DNA of 64,000 nt from Symsagittifera roscoffensis (taxonomy: Eukaryota > Xenacoelomorpha > Acoela > Convolutidae). The stretch covers positions 52,791,251-52,855,250 of the forward strand of contig NC_087069.1 of the NCBI RefSeq assembly GCF_963678635.1, in the 5' to 3' direction. The notes below the pieces were generated by a model, which had not been told where the DNA came from, ran no database searches, and saw nothing but the letters and a program-made list of their open reading frames with translations. Positions 49,001 through 59,255 of this stretch are shown piece after piece (positions within the stretch are counted from its first letter, which is position 1; the number at the start of each line of letters is the position of its first letter). The position numbers and the translations under genes are program-made.

Positions 49001-50010
49001 AAATAAGACTTGCATCGGACAAGAAACCTGATCAAAACCAAGATACACCATCACAAAGTGAGTTTAAAGCATACATATCAAGACAATTTTCAGACCTCAT
49101 AAAAAGAACCGGTAGCTCAAAGAATTTTATAATTAACACTTATTTTAACGAACCATTAAACCCCACAGGTAAAGGGAAAACGCATTCCAATTCATCTTCT
49201 CCCTTAAGTATACTAAGTATTGACCAATTACTAAGAGATGGTCATATCGAAAAACAGTCTAGATGCTCTGAAGATTATTTCATCTCCCCTATCGTAATAA
49301 CAGCCAAAAGAGACAGATCAATCAAATTGGCATTAAACTCGAAATTATTGAACGAATAGATATTTCGCAAAAGATATCAAATGCCGAATCTATTTGAATA
49401 AATTGGCAACGTAGCTGTTACGATTAGCGGCCACGACGAAAACGACATTTGGTTCTCATCGATCGATTTAAAGTACGCATATAGCCAAATACCGCTTTCA
49501 AAAAAGGCAAGTAACCAATGTAACTTCAACATCGTGGGGGGAGAAGTAACAGGCTGTTACTGTTTTAAAACCGGATTCTATGGACTAGGCGATATGCCTA
49601 ATAAATTTCAACGCATAATGGACCGTCTGACGGAAAAACTACCAAACACTCATTGTTACCTTGACGACATCCTAATTGCGACCGTGGGTAGCGAGGATGA
49701 ACACAAAAAACTAGTTATCAACGTTTTAAAAACGCTAGACTACGAAGGCTTAGCCATAAAATGGGAGAAATGCACATTCTTGACTCTTAAAATAGAATGG
49801 TTGGGATTTAAAATCGACGCAAAAGGGATGACACCACTAATACATAAATCAGACGCTATCAGAAACCTGAAAGAACCAAGTTGTATCGAAAATATAAGAT
49901 CACCAATGGGATCTATTAACCAATTCAACAAGTTTATACCAAATTTGGCGTCTTTATCAGCACCATTTAGAGAATTGATGCAGAAAAACAAACCATTCAA
50001 GTGGTCCATG
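49001..50010 (+). pseudogene. pol: Reverse transcriptase region of pol
   Basis: RT motifs appear in order in one frame: ILSIDQLLRDGHIEKQS, then SSIDLKYAYSQIPLS (catalytic Asp of motif A), GFYGLGDMPNKFQRIMD, and CYLDDILIAT with YLDD at 49,657-49,668, followed by IEWLGFKI and the thumb motif GSINQFNKFIPNLASL. Two in-frame stops (TAG 49,357-49,359, TAA 49,399-49,401) separate the fingers from the palm. The key Asp residues remain, so inactivation is by stops rather than by loss of the active site. Confidence 0.9.
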
Positions 50011-50440
50011 GTGCACGTCGAGGCGTTCGAAAAAATTAAGAAAGAAATTTGTAACACGGTAACGAATCTCCACTTTGACGTAAAACTGAATACCCAAGTG
50101 AAATGCGACGCAACTTTTTTGGGACTGGGCGCGTCCATCGAACAAGACGAACGGGGGAATTGGAAAATGGTAGCGTTTGCTAGCAGATATTTTAATGTCG
50201 CTGAATTAAAATACAGCACCAATGAACTTGAATTGCTGGGTCTAGTGTGGGCATTAGATCATTTTAAAAACTATTCACTGGGCAAACAATTCTCAATTCT
50301 AACAGACCATAAAGCCTAAATAGGAGCACTGAGAGACGACAAATACACTAAAACGGCACATTCACGTCTCGCCCGTTGGGCAGACAAATTACTACCGTTC
50401 GACTTTACCGTCGAACATTTACCGGGTAAAGACATGGGAT
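50011..50440 (+). pseudogene. pol: RNase H region of pol
   Basis: Follows RT without a gap. VKCDATFLGLGASIEQD holds the first catalytic Asp, STNELELLGLVWALDHFKN the Glu-containing helix and ILTDHKA the next Asp. A TAA at 50,317-50,319 directly after HKA replaces the Leu usual in this motif. SRLARWADKLLPFDF and HLPGKDMGF finish the domain. It would remove the RNA strand during reverse transcription. Confidence 0.88.
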
Positions 50441-51922
50441 TTGTCCCGCAAATAAGAAATAAATTCTCCCAACACTTCTTAGCACATGACGTCATGCACT
50501 GCATTACTATTGGCCAGTCGACAGATAATATGACCTGCCAAGAACTAGAACGTGAGAAACGAATTGCGAACGCCGCTGAAACTTTCCAAGCTATAGTTAA
50601 CTACTCTAACATTTCAGTGTGCCAAAACTCTCACTCGAGAACGGAACATTGTGACTCATCCTGCAAAATCAACAATTTTTTTACCATCTTCAAAACACTG
50701 AAAGATATGGCTGAACAACTAGAACTTACTGAACAGATTGAACACTCTAAAACTGATAACATGGATACTTTAACACCAAGCACTAGCAACCCGTCGGATA
50801 ATCCTTTAGAAAGATCACCTAGTAAGAAGAAAACAGTCAAAATGAACATATTTTCATTCTCTTGGCCAGAAATATTACATTCGAAATTTATGTCTTTATT
50901 ATCAAAACAAGATCATGTTCTGAAAAAAATAATTAAAGCAATTGAGGAAGACCGCAAACAAGATATTTTACAATTGGGAAATTACTATAAATCTTACATG
51001 AATAATTTACACGTCAGCGGAGGATGTCTTTATTTGGACAATCGACTAGTTATCCCGGCATGCTTGAGATCGAAAAAGCTCCACCGATTACACGAAGCCC
51101 ACCCAGGCCAGTTTGTAATGAAAAGTCTGGCAACCCAATACATCTGGTGGCCAAAAATTTATCGTGAGATCCAAGTTCACGGCAAAAACTGTATTGAGTG
51201 CGTTAAAGCAGGTAAAAATTTGAAACATCTTTCAAACCATAATACCCTCGGAAAACCCCCAGCGGTCAAAGAACCAAACCAAGAAATGGAATTAGATTTC
51301 GCCGGTTCGTTACCACTAGTATGGGGAACAAAAAAAAACATATTGGTATGCGTGGACAGATTTTCGAAATTCCCTTCTGCTCAAATAACATCCAGCACAT
51401 CAGCAAAATCTATCATAAACTTTCTTAGCAATTGTATAGCTCTACATGGGATACCTAGAATTATCAGAACAGATCAGGGATCTGGTTATATCTCCAAAGA
51501 AGTTTTTTTGAGAATTTTGCCATGAACATAACATAAAAGTTATATTTAGCCCAGTGGGTGATCATAGAGCCACGGGACTAGTCGAACGCTTAATTAGAAC
51601 CATTAAGAAAAGGCTCTTAGTTATGACACAAGAACGCCCAAAACCATCTCTAGAATCTGCTTTACTGGAGATAATAAAATGCTTAAGAACGGTAACACAA
51701 TAGTCGCTTAACTGCTCTCCCTTCGAAGCACACTTTGGTAGATCCCCAAATACTATCTGGCATAATCTAGTCAAGTCACCATCCTCAGATAACCTTGATT
51801 GGAACAAAAACGTGTTATGGATAGATAGGAGCAGAAAACTCATGAGTCGAGAAAGAAGACGCGACTGGGACGCCCCCGACGACATTGAGGACGGAGATCT
51901 GGACGAGAACTCATCATCCTAA
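50441..51922 (+). pseudogene. pol: Linker and integrase region of pol
   Basis: A clean frame of 363 codons (50,434-51,525) carries a poorly conserved linker, then the zinc-binding H-H-C-C region (RLHEAHPGQF to NCIECVKAG, about 51,080-51,210). The catalytic core has Asp at 51,295-51,297 (ELDFAG) and Asp at 51,472-51,474 (RTDQGSGY). A net one-base shift at the T-run 51,503-51,509 moves the rest into another frame, where the catalytic Glu lies at 51,584-51,586 (TGLVERLIRTIKKRL). A TAG replaces the expected Trp or similar residue shortly before SLNCSPFEAHFG. The domain would insert cDNA into the host genome; this copy is broken. Confidence 0.9.
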
Positions 51923-53578
51923 ATGATATTTCTAATGCTGTGAGATATGTCTCAACCAGTGCTGGGTCTCCAGTGAAAGTGCTCTTCCGCGCAGAAAAAA
52001 AATGCCTTGGGCTTACAAAACTCAGTGCTGAACAACCCGCCGGGTAAGACCACTATATGTAGAAAAGTTCAGGATAGATCGAAGAGTGAACCATTCTATA
52101 ACGAGCTTAAGGAGGAAATAGTAAGGGAGTCAGACCACACAATTACTCTTAAAATAGGGAAAACAATACGTAAATCTGACTTAGCCATCAAAAGACAACC
52201 AGCTCTGAAGAAACCGAGCCCGAGAAAGAGAAACCAATTAGTCAACTTTTATGCAACAAAGGACCTGATGAAGACTACGAAGCCTCAATTAAATGTCGGT
52301 TTGAAAAGAGCGACTCAAAAGAAAAGAAATCTCCAGGCTAAATTTGAAAAATTCGATATTGCGAGGCGGAACGCGGTGATGGATAGTTCTCGAGAGACAC
52401 TCCTTAGAGATGAGGAAGAGCAACGGAAAAGATTGAGATTCCCGATTGGCCTCAAACGTGACCACGAGTCAAGCCCGCTGGGTAAACCTGACCATCCAAG
52501 AATTCGTGAAAAGGAATACAGAACGACGAACAATTCAACAGAAAACTCGTCAGTTTACAACGCCAGCTATCTAATTTCGCTAAAGGAATTAAAGACTAAA
52601 CTTTGAACGATTTAGAAAAGTCAACAGAATACCCCACACCAGATCAAGCAGATCTTAAAGAAGCTGAGATCAAGGATCAGACCGAACCGAAAGTAGAACG
52701 GACCGAGTTTTCACTGATCGATCTTGACTCAGAGGACATAACACAGCGTCTCACCTAACTCCACCACTAATTTTCCTGGACAGCCACGAAGAAGCAGACA
52801 AAGGTAACAAAGAACTGTCGATTTCTCCTGAAAACCTCAGTACAGAACGAACCGAAAGGATTGCCGACCCGATTAGAATCGCGGAAGCAGAGAATCAGCA
52901 ACTAGAGGTTACTTCTACCAAGACAACATCGAAATTGACCGGTACTGCAAAGAGAAAAGCTTCATCACCGGTGAAATCATCGCCCTCCAAAAAATTGCCC
53001 GGTATTTACGAACGACATAACAAAAGACCCATACGAGTTAGACAGCCCCCAACGATGCTAGGTGAGAGAGTGTTCACTAGTGTAGTAGATTTATCGGATG
53101 AAAATTTAGACGTCCCAACACTCCATCGATTTCTACCCCACCATACTACCCAACAATTTAGGCAACCTCTGTCGAAATGGTGAGTCATCAAATTGACGTG
53201 GTAGACCTAACAACCCCGACACCACCGTCGACATCGGATCCAAAGACAGTTGATTTGCTAGAAGAAAGCTTTGGATATTCAGCGGTACTTCTTACCCAAG
53301 TAAACCACGCAAGAAGGTACAATTCAGCTCCGAGGTTCACACTACTCGATTTCACCCATCGGGCCTACCCTCCGAAGCAACGGAGTCAGTATCTAACCCA
53401 ATTGTACTTGATCCAGACTGGCTAAACTCCACTTCTATCATCTCGGCGATAGAACTCTTAGGAAGGCCAATGAAGCTCGACGAGCTGAGGAGTAGTAACT
53501 TCGTCATTAAAACTCAAACATTCAGAAATCTCTCATTCAGTAACTCTTTAACCTCAATGTTCTTTTTTCGTTTCTGAT
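51923..53578 (+). pseudogene. pol: Integrase C-terminal domain and long polar tail
   Basis: A clean frame at 52,007-52,606 (199 codons) begins with the integrase C-terminal fold (SKSEPFYNELKEEIVRES, then TLKIGKTIRKSDLAIK), followed by a Lys- and Arg-rich section. Further coding-like pieces continue in shifting frames to about 53,578: 52,770-53,183 with NKRPIRVRQPPTMLGER, a basic tail motif seen at the ends of some Gypsy pol proteins, then 53,177-53,425, and a piece ending near 53,575. In all some 450 residues may follow the catalytic core, longer than I would expect for the domain alone. I see no envelope signature (signal peptide, membrane helix), so I do not call this env. Confidence 0.65.
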
Positions 53579-54050
53579 CTATGCTGCTTAACATTATGAC
53601 GCAGTTATAGTTATAAATTCACCTCATTACCGGCCTAATACGCCACATTTAGGGTATCTCGAGCTACCCTAAATTGTAACTAGAGTCATAAAACAGTACC
53701 TTTTTTTACTTATAAACCTTATCTCACCCATCGGGTGCTTTCGTGGGATAAACTCACAATCATTTGGGTGATATCATCTCGCCTATGGAGTCTTATCGCG
53801 GGGCTTTCCTTTCCCGGCTAGCGTACTCACTAATACATTCCCGAGTCCGAACAATTTTGTGTAACGAAAAGCTAACGTGGAATAATCTCATGATTGAACT
53901 GCTTTAGTATCATGCCATTATCATGCTACTGTCTCGCCCTTCGGGCCTTCGTGCGTGGTTTTCCCGAGCACTGTACCCACCTATCTATCCCGTGTCCGAA
54001 CATTCCTTTTGTGTGGCGAAAGTATAGTATAATCAATTTTTCGCGGGGAA
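53579..54050 (+). other. 3' untranslated region with repeated GC-rich hairpin units and polypurine tract
   Basis: Three related units start TCTCRCC at about 53,724, 53,776 and 53,933. They carry small hairpins (CACCC-ATC-GGGTG; GCCC-TTC-GGGC), and the last two share CCCGNGTCCGAACA and TTTTGTGTNRCGAAA. They stand out as GC-rich in an AT-rich element. GCGGGGAA at 54,043-54,050, directly before the LTR, is the likely polypurine primer. Confidence 0.6.
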
Positions 54051-54396
54051 TGTCAAAGGTGATTCTCTATGCTAACATTATAACCTCTAACTTATTTTAA
54101 GCCTTGAACTATGACCTCGTTTATTTAAAACACCTGCCAAAAGCGCAACGGCTTTTGTTAGATCTTGAGAGAATGTTCATTGTCAACTTTGATATGCAAC
54201 CAATCTTGTGGAACTGAATCTCAATTCAACCTTTTTGTTATCTCTTAAACATAGCGTAGTTACCTTAGTCTTTTATTTAGTCTTAAATAAAAGCCTACAC
54301 AAATTGTAGGAATCTTAACCCGATATGTCTTAAATTAGTCTTAATTTAAGTTCAACCAGTATTAACCTGTAGACGGTTTATCCTAATTTTTTAACA
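54051..54396 (+). repeat. 3' LTR
   Basis: 346 bp, TGTCAAAGG to TTTTTTAACA, followed by GTTCT. AATAAA at 54,286-54,291. The last 143 bases are almost the same as in the 5' LTR. Confidence 0.92.
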
Positions 54397-55860
54397 GTTC
54401 TGCCAGCAAGCGCCTGTCGAATAGTCTTGTTAGTCAGTTCTTTGTCGGCCAGCTGTTGGAGTTATTGGAAGACGTCTCTTCTAAACAGGTGGCTCATTGT
54501 TTGAGTTGGCTCGAATAGCGATATTTCCTCTTCAGCTCCTTCATTTTTGTCGTCGTCGTCATATCTCTTTGAATCACTATGATTGGTCATGATCATAACT
54601 ATCGATTTTTTTAAAAACCTGTTTATTGCAATCTCCTTGGTCATTGATTGTAGTTTCGCTGTATTTCGGAATGGTTTCCCACGATAGCAGACAGAAACTT
54701 AGCATTCTAGCTGCAATAGGCAAATCCCATTTTAGCTGACATTGGTGATCTCGAAGTTTTCAGCTTTCCAATTTATTTCTATTGCACTGATGAGTCCTTT
54801 CCTCAATCTCCGAAAACTTATTTGCGTTAAGGTCGATCTGTTGCAACTTGTTTTGCCAATTTTTCTTCTCGACTCTCTCCTCTCCACCAGTCTTCTGTCA
54901 CAATCCTAACTTTTTGGTTGAGCTTTTTCGGTTTGAAAAAAAATTCCTGTTTCTGACAACAAACCATGATGCGTTAAGAATTTCTTTCGGTTGTGCCCTC
55001 TTGAATGTTCAGAAGGTTTTTGTTTCGGATGAGAGGTTCTTTTTCCACTAACCTACGACTTCAACAGTCGATTGCCGTATAACGACGAACTTTTTGTCTA
55101 CTTTGGGTCTCTATTTGGATTTTGATGAAGAATCGTTTTTGAGGACAGGAACTATAGTAAATTGATAGAACAATTATCTATACACACAACTGTTCAACCT
55201 CAACTGTTACATTTTACTTGACCTATTGCTATCTGAGGCCGATTGCAGAGCCTCATGATTCTTTTTTAAAGTAACTTTTTTGCCTACTAGGTAAATTTTT
55301 GTATCTTTCAACTGTCCATTCGACTGAATGCGACCAACTTTATCTGGTTGGTGCAATCCGTTTCTCAGTCTCAGTGTTTAAATATCATGCTCCTCCCCTT
55401 CAGCCTCTAACTTCTTCTGCTCTTACGTAACTTCTGGCTCTATTATGGCAAGCGTCATTTTTAATTCTCCATTCTGGTTTGATAATTCTCCATTATCAAT
55501 AGTATCTTCTTTCGAATCAAAAAATACTTTTGAAGTTTTCAGTACTGCAGCCGCAATATTTTCAGAATTGATGAGATACTTTACCCCCATACAAAGTTTT
55601 CACAGATTTTTTTGTGTTCTTAACTTTTTCTGGTTTTTCCCCCAAAAGGTATCTCAGTTTTCAATTTGAACGTCAATTTTCTGTATTATCATTCCCGCTA
55701 TAGGTTGTCCAAGCCGTTTGTTTTGTTTTCTCTCCTTGTATGTGAGTACTTTGAGTTTGGATGAACTGTTGTAGAGCTGTTCTTGACCGATTACAAACTC
55801 ATCACAAGTACCTGAGTCTTCTACAACTGAGTTACATTCATCTTCTGATCTCTCTGATTA
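54397..55860 (-). pseudogene. Diverged minus-strand gene relic, upstream half
   Basis: Continuation, on the other side of the Gypsy element, of the relic ending at 45,300. Clean minus-strand frames: 55,657-55,857 (67 codons, Ser- and Glu-rich start, then SSKLKVLTYKERKQNKRLG), about 55,436-55,590 (LKTSKVFFDSKEDTIDNGEL), about 54,760-54,860 (KLQQIDLNANKFSEIEERTH, heptad-like) and 54,462-54,644 (60 codons with YDDDDKNEGAEEE). They are separated by single stops or frameshifts. Composition is charged and coiled-coil-like. No domain recognised. Its best evidence is continuity across the GTTCT target site. Confidence 0.45.
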
Positions 55861-57900
55861 TTCGGCTACTTCGCCGACCTGTGGTAACCTATATATTTTG
55901 AGGAAAGAGTATGATTTGTTGCACTTGTAATTTTTGCAAGTTTATCATCTTTCAGTTTGTTTTTATGTCTATTTCACTCAATTTATGTCTGTTTCACTAT
56001 TTTAGGTTACAACAAAAACAACTAAAAATGTCCAATACAGCTGTTTTTTCCCTTACAGGGTAACATAATTAATAGGTATTTTTTAAAACAAAATCCCAAT
56101 GTCGCATTGCATGATTACACAGTTTTTTTTAAAGTTAAACTTTTTATTTAGCAACCAGTTTTCATTAACAATCAACCCACCTTAGGATCTGAAATTTGAC
56201 TTGTAGAGAGGAAAGCAGGCATCGAAAAATTGATTCCCTTGATCAGTTTATACAGGGTAATATTTTTAGATGTCTAGATACATTTCAGGCATTGATACCT
56301 AAATCTTGAGTGTTAACTAATGGTTTTTGACTTTGTATCATTTTTACAAGTTAAGGCTACGAAGCGGGTTATTTTTTTTACATTTTTTCCAATAACCTAA
56401 ATCATACTCAAAACATTCTCTTTCGCAGGTAAAGATTTCAGAGCGAGTTTTCACCAGAAAACATCAGTTTTTTCATTCAGCAACTTGTAAGCCCAATTAA
56501 AACATCGCTCAAATATACATATAGATATATTAGTATTTCACTACTAACTAGTTTTATATGCTTTTACACTATTCAAGGCAAAGGAACATGGATTTTTTCT
56601 CCTTTTAAAATCAAAATAACAAAAAAATTCGAAGTTTTGCATCATGTATGATACATGTTGTCTGCAATTAATTTTAGACCTGAAAAGCTGGCGACAGCAG
56701 TTTTTTTATTAATAGTTGCGACCATAATGATCTTCCTTAATAGTGAAGATGGTTCTTACTATGGCTAGAAACTTTGTAGTTTTTTATTTGTTGTTTCCTT
56801 TCACATTTAGTTGAACACTTATAATGGCTCCTTTTTTATAGAAACCAGAACAAAGTTATATGCGTTTTTGTCTTACTTTGTCGCAAATGTTTAGTTGATT
56901 TATTTTTTGTTCAGTTGAAAAATCTTATTCTCGCACCATGAAAATTGAACGTTATAAAATCATGAAAACTTCTTGACTAATCTTTAATAATTTCTAAATC
57001 AAAGTTTTCATAGTTATGAAGTCTTTTTGCACTAAATTTGAAGTGAAAGCAAATTTTTGGCCGCAAAACTCTTTTTCGGATTTTAAAAATGATGTGGTTT
57101 TTCAGGAAAATGAAAGGCAATTACAGCTTTCCCAAAAATCCTTATCTCAGTTTTGACTTTTCATCAAAAGTTTGACGGGGGAAGGTGTTCACACTTTTGC
57201 TTAAAACTTCCTTTTTCCCATTTTTTTCAAGGAAACATAACTGCAAAATTTCGGTCACTGCGACATTTATATCTTCATAAGCCGAGGCTTTTTATAAATT
57301 TCAATTGCAATAGGACCTCAACTGGCAATCAGATAAAGTCTTTGTTTAACCGGTCTTTCGACATTTCTCTGTCACATCATTCTAAAATCAAAACATTTAG
57401 TTATAAACGCAAAATGGGTTCAAACGAAACCGTGTTACAGTTGAGTTAAACATTGTTTTCAGAGTAATAAATCATTTTTTAAACCAAAGTGATGTTGTGG
57501 AAAGCGCAGAAAGTTGGCTAATAATAGAGCAGCTCCAGTGCCAAAATTTTATTCTTGGATGTTTTCACACGTTCTTTGATCTTACCATTTTTACCAACAA
57601 AATTTAGGTTACAACCATGCGTTTGTGGACTCCACGATAATTGGATAAATTGACTTCTCTTACATTTTGGAAATTAGGTATTGCTCTATCCGACTTCCAG
57701 AGTTTTACACGCACCAAGAGGTGTGCATTTCGAAAACGCAAATTTCTTTCGTAATGGTTTACTAAAACAAATTAATTGATTTTGAATTCTTCAAAAAAAA
57801 CTGTTTTCCTACCCTGTTTTTAACAATTGTCCAATTCACAAAATTTGAAAACTTTTAAACGTTCTGCCTGATAGTTCTGCCTGATAATAGTGGTTCAGTT
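55861..57900. other. AT-rich stretch without recognisable features
   Basis: No supported gene. A plus frame at 57,153-57,449 (98 codons) and a minus frame at about 57,519-57,668 are open, but neither has a recognisable motif or a second copy. Long A- and T-runs are frequent. Confidence 0.5.
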
Positions 57901-58215
57901 CCAACAAATTTATACATACCAGCTGAAGCAGAGATAAAGTGTTTGGAAGATGAGTATTTTATAAATCTCTATTCTCCCTGGACCCTAAAAATGTTACCTA
58001 GACTTCAAAAACAATTCTTTCTCAATGGTCTAAAAAATTTCAATCCTTTTCCGAGCGAGTGTCTGTTAAGCTTGATTGGAAGAGTGCTGCAGGATCTCCC
58101 AAAAAAGGACGTAGTAAAGTTTCGGAGAAAAATTTTAGATTTAAAACGCAAAAGCAGTTTTTACACAAAGGCAGAATCATTTTCAAATAAAACAAAAGGC
58201 TACAATTGGTATTGA
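57895..58215 (+). pseudogene. BESS-like coding segment, copy 1
   Basis: A plus frame open from about 57,880 to a stop at 58,213-58,215, with no ATG near its start. It reads EDEYFINLYSPWTLKMLPRL, then a second helix-like block CLLSLIGRVLQDLPKKDVVK followed by FRRKILDLKRK. The spacing of Leu, Ser-Leu, Leu-Pro, Phe-Arg and Ile-Leu resembles the BESS motif found at the C-terminus of MADF-BESS DNA-binding proteins of insects and of some transposon-borne factors. No MADF domain is seen upstream. A diverged copy at 61,060-61,300 supports coding origin. Assignment is tentative. Confidence 0.4.
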
Positions 58216-58442
58216 TCAACAGACAACCTGTCAACAACCAATTTTAAAATTTGAACAATTTGTACTCCAGCTCGTTCACTTTATCAATAGCAGAAACACT
58301 TTATCAGGTTGAAACCAAAGCCAAAAACAAAGAAAACCGTAACCAAATATTTTGATTTTTTTTACACAGCCATATATGAACGATGAAAATCAAGTCATAA
58401 CAAAATTTTAACAGATTTGATTTGAGCTCTTCAAGAATAAAA

Positions 58443-58598
58443 ATGAGCCCCTCAGACAACATTTTAATAGATGGAAGAGAAACTAAGGCATCAATTGTAG
58501 ACTATGTTTCTGCACTCAAGAGAAATTACATTGATGTTGTTGCTAAAAATTTCAGTTTTTCGAAGAAAAAAACTCAACATGCAACAAATTGTCCTTAA
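58443..58598 (+). CDS. Short reading frame, 51 codons
   Basis: ATG at 58,443 in the context AAAAATGAG, an in-frame stop upstream (58,398-58,400), TAA at 58,596-58,598. The protein begins MSPSDNILIDGRETKASI and continues with a basic Lys-rich end. Coding-like composition but no known motif. It may be one exon or a fragment of a decayed gene that includes the neighbouring plus-strand pieces at 57.9, 58.65 and 59.0 kb. Confidence 0.25.
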   Translation: MSPSDNILIDGRETKASIVDYVSALKRNYIDVVAKNFSFSKKKTQHATNCP

Positions 58599-58650
58599 CA
58601 AACATGTTCAAGAAAAAGACAAATGAAACGTTTCTTTTTCTTAATCTGAA

Positions 58651-58827
58651 AAGTTTGAGTCTTTTGTTATCTACATGAAGAACAGTTTACGGTTCTATCA
58701 AGATCTTGCAAAGCAATTTGTTTGCCCGGATAAAAATTTTAAACTAGGTTTCAATCCGAAACTTCGTTTACAAAACATGATCCACCTAAAAAAATACAAA
58801 GACTGCAAGCCTTTTCGAAACAAATAG
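58651..58827 (+). pseudogene. Short coding-like frame, 58 codons
   Basis: Open from after a stop near 58,643 to TAG at 58,825-58,827, with ATG at 58,675. It reads FESFVIYMKNSLRFYQDLAK, then a Cys-Pro-Asp and a Lys- and Asn-rich section. Rich in aromatic and basic residues. No family recognised. Same strand as the frames before and after it. Confidence 0.25.
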
Positions 58828-58964
58828 GTGAAAATTGACTTAAGGGCTTGGCTGTTGCTTACAAGTTGGCTAAGTAAAACAAGGGTGTCAAATATATATT
58901 AGTGGCTGTAGGTATTATTTTTTGATATGCCAGAGCTCAATCAATGAAAACTGGAACTGTTACA

Positions 58965-59255
58965 CATTAATTGCAATCCTTCGAAAAAAGCAAGCAGATC
59001 TGTGAGGTTGCGGATCGCTGAAGGAACAGAATATGGAAGAATTTTCCAAAATTTTAGCAAGTAGAAAGATATTGAAGTCTTTCAAAAATGTGTGAGACAA
59101 AAGCAGCAGTTGTAGATAAAGCAAGTCCGTCTTTAAAGCTAATTTATATCGTTTTATCAAATATCGTGGTGAGAAATTTGTTACCCAATTGCAGAAAGTT
59201 GTTTCCACAAAAAATGTAGAAAAAAGGTTGAACCGATATATGTTCAGCCAATGAT
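58965..59255 (+). pseudogene. Coding-like relic with three stops
   Basis: One plus frame carries about 95 codons with three internal stops: LKEQNMEEFSKILASRKILK, then FKANLYRFIKYRGEKFVTQL and ending NRYMFSQ. The composition is more protein-like than in the other frames. An antisense frame (58,960-59,208, 82 codons) is open but Leu-rich and probably its shadow. From 59,256 to 61,050 I see nothing firm; a 36-codon frame at about 60,151 and a minus 68-codon frame at 60,282-60,488 are unsupported. Confidence 0.25.

Larger units (their letters stand above)
47107..54396 (+). mobile_element. Complete but inactive Ty3/Gypsy LTR retrotransposon
   Basis: A 7290-bp element with two 346-bp LTRs beginning TGTCA and ending ACA, flanked by the 5-bp duplication GTTCT (47,102-47,106 and 54,397-54,401). 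Internal order is gag, protease, reverse transcriptase, RNase H, integrase, which is the Ty3/Gypsy order. The zinc-knuckle layout and the integrase around its third catalytic residue resemble Mag or CsRn1-like invertebrate lineages; that assignment is tentative. Gag and pol lie in one frame from 47,455 to 51,525, interrupted by stops, then shift by one at a T-run. The LTRs differ at about 28 of 346 positions, so the insertion is old. Confidence 0.92.

Noticed and set aside
51923-53578. Envelope gene, which would make the element an errantivirus-like retrovirus
   Set aside because: No signal peptide, furin-like site or membrane helix; the sequence is basic and polar and continues from the integrase C-terminal domain.
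55445-55669. Plus-strand 74-codon frame beginning MASVIFNSPFW
   Set aside because: It is the antisense of a better-supported minus-strand relic and has the aromatic- and Ser-rich composition of a shadow frame.
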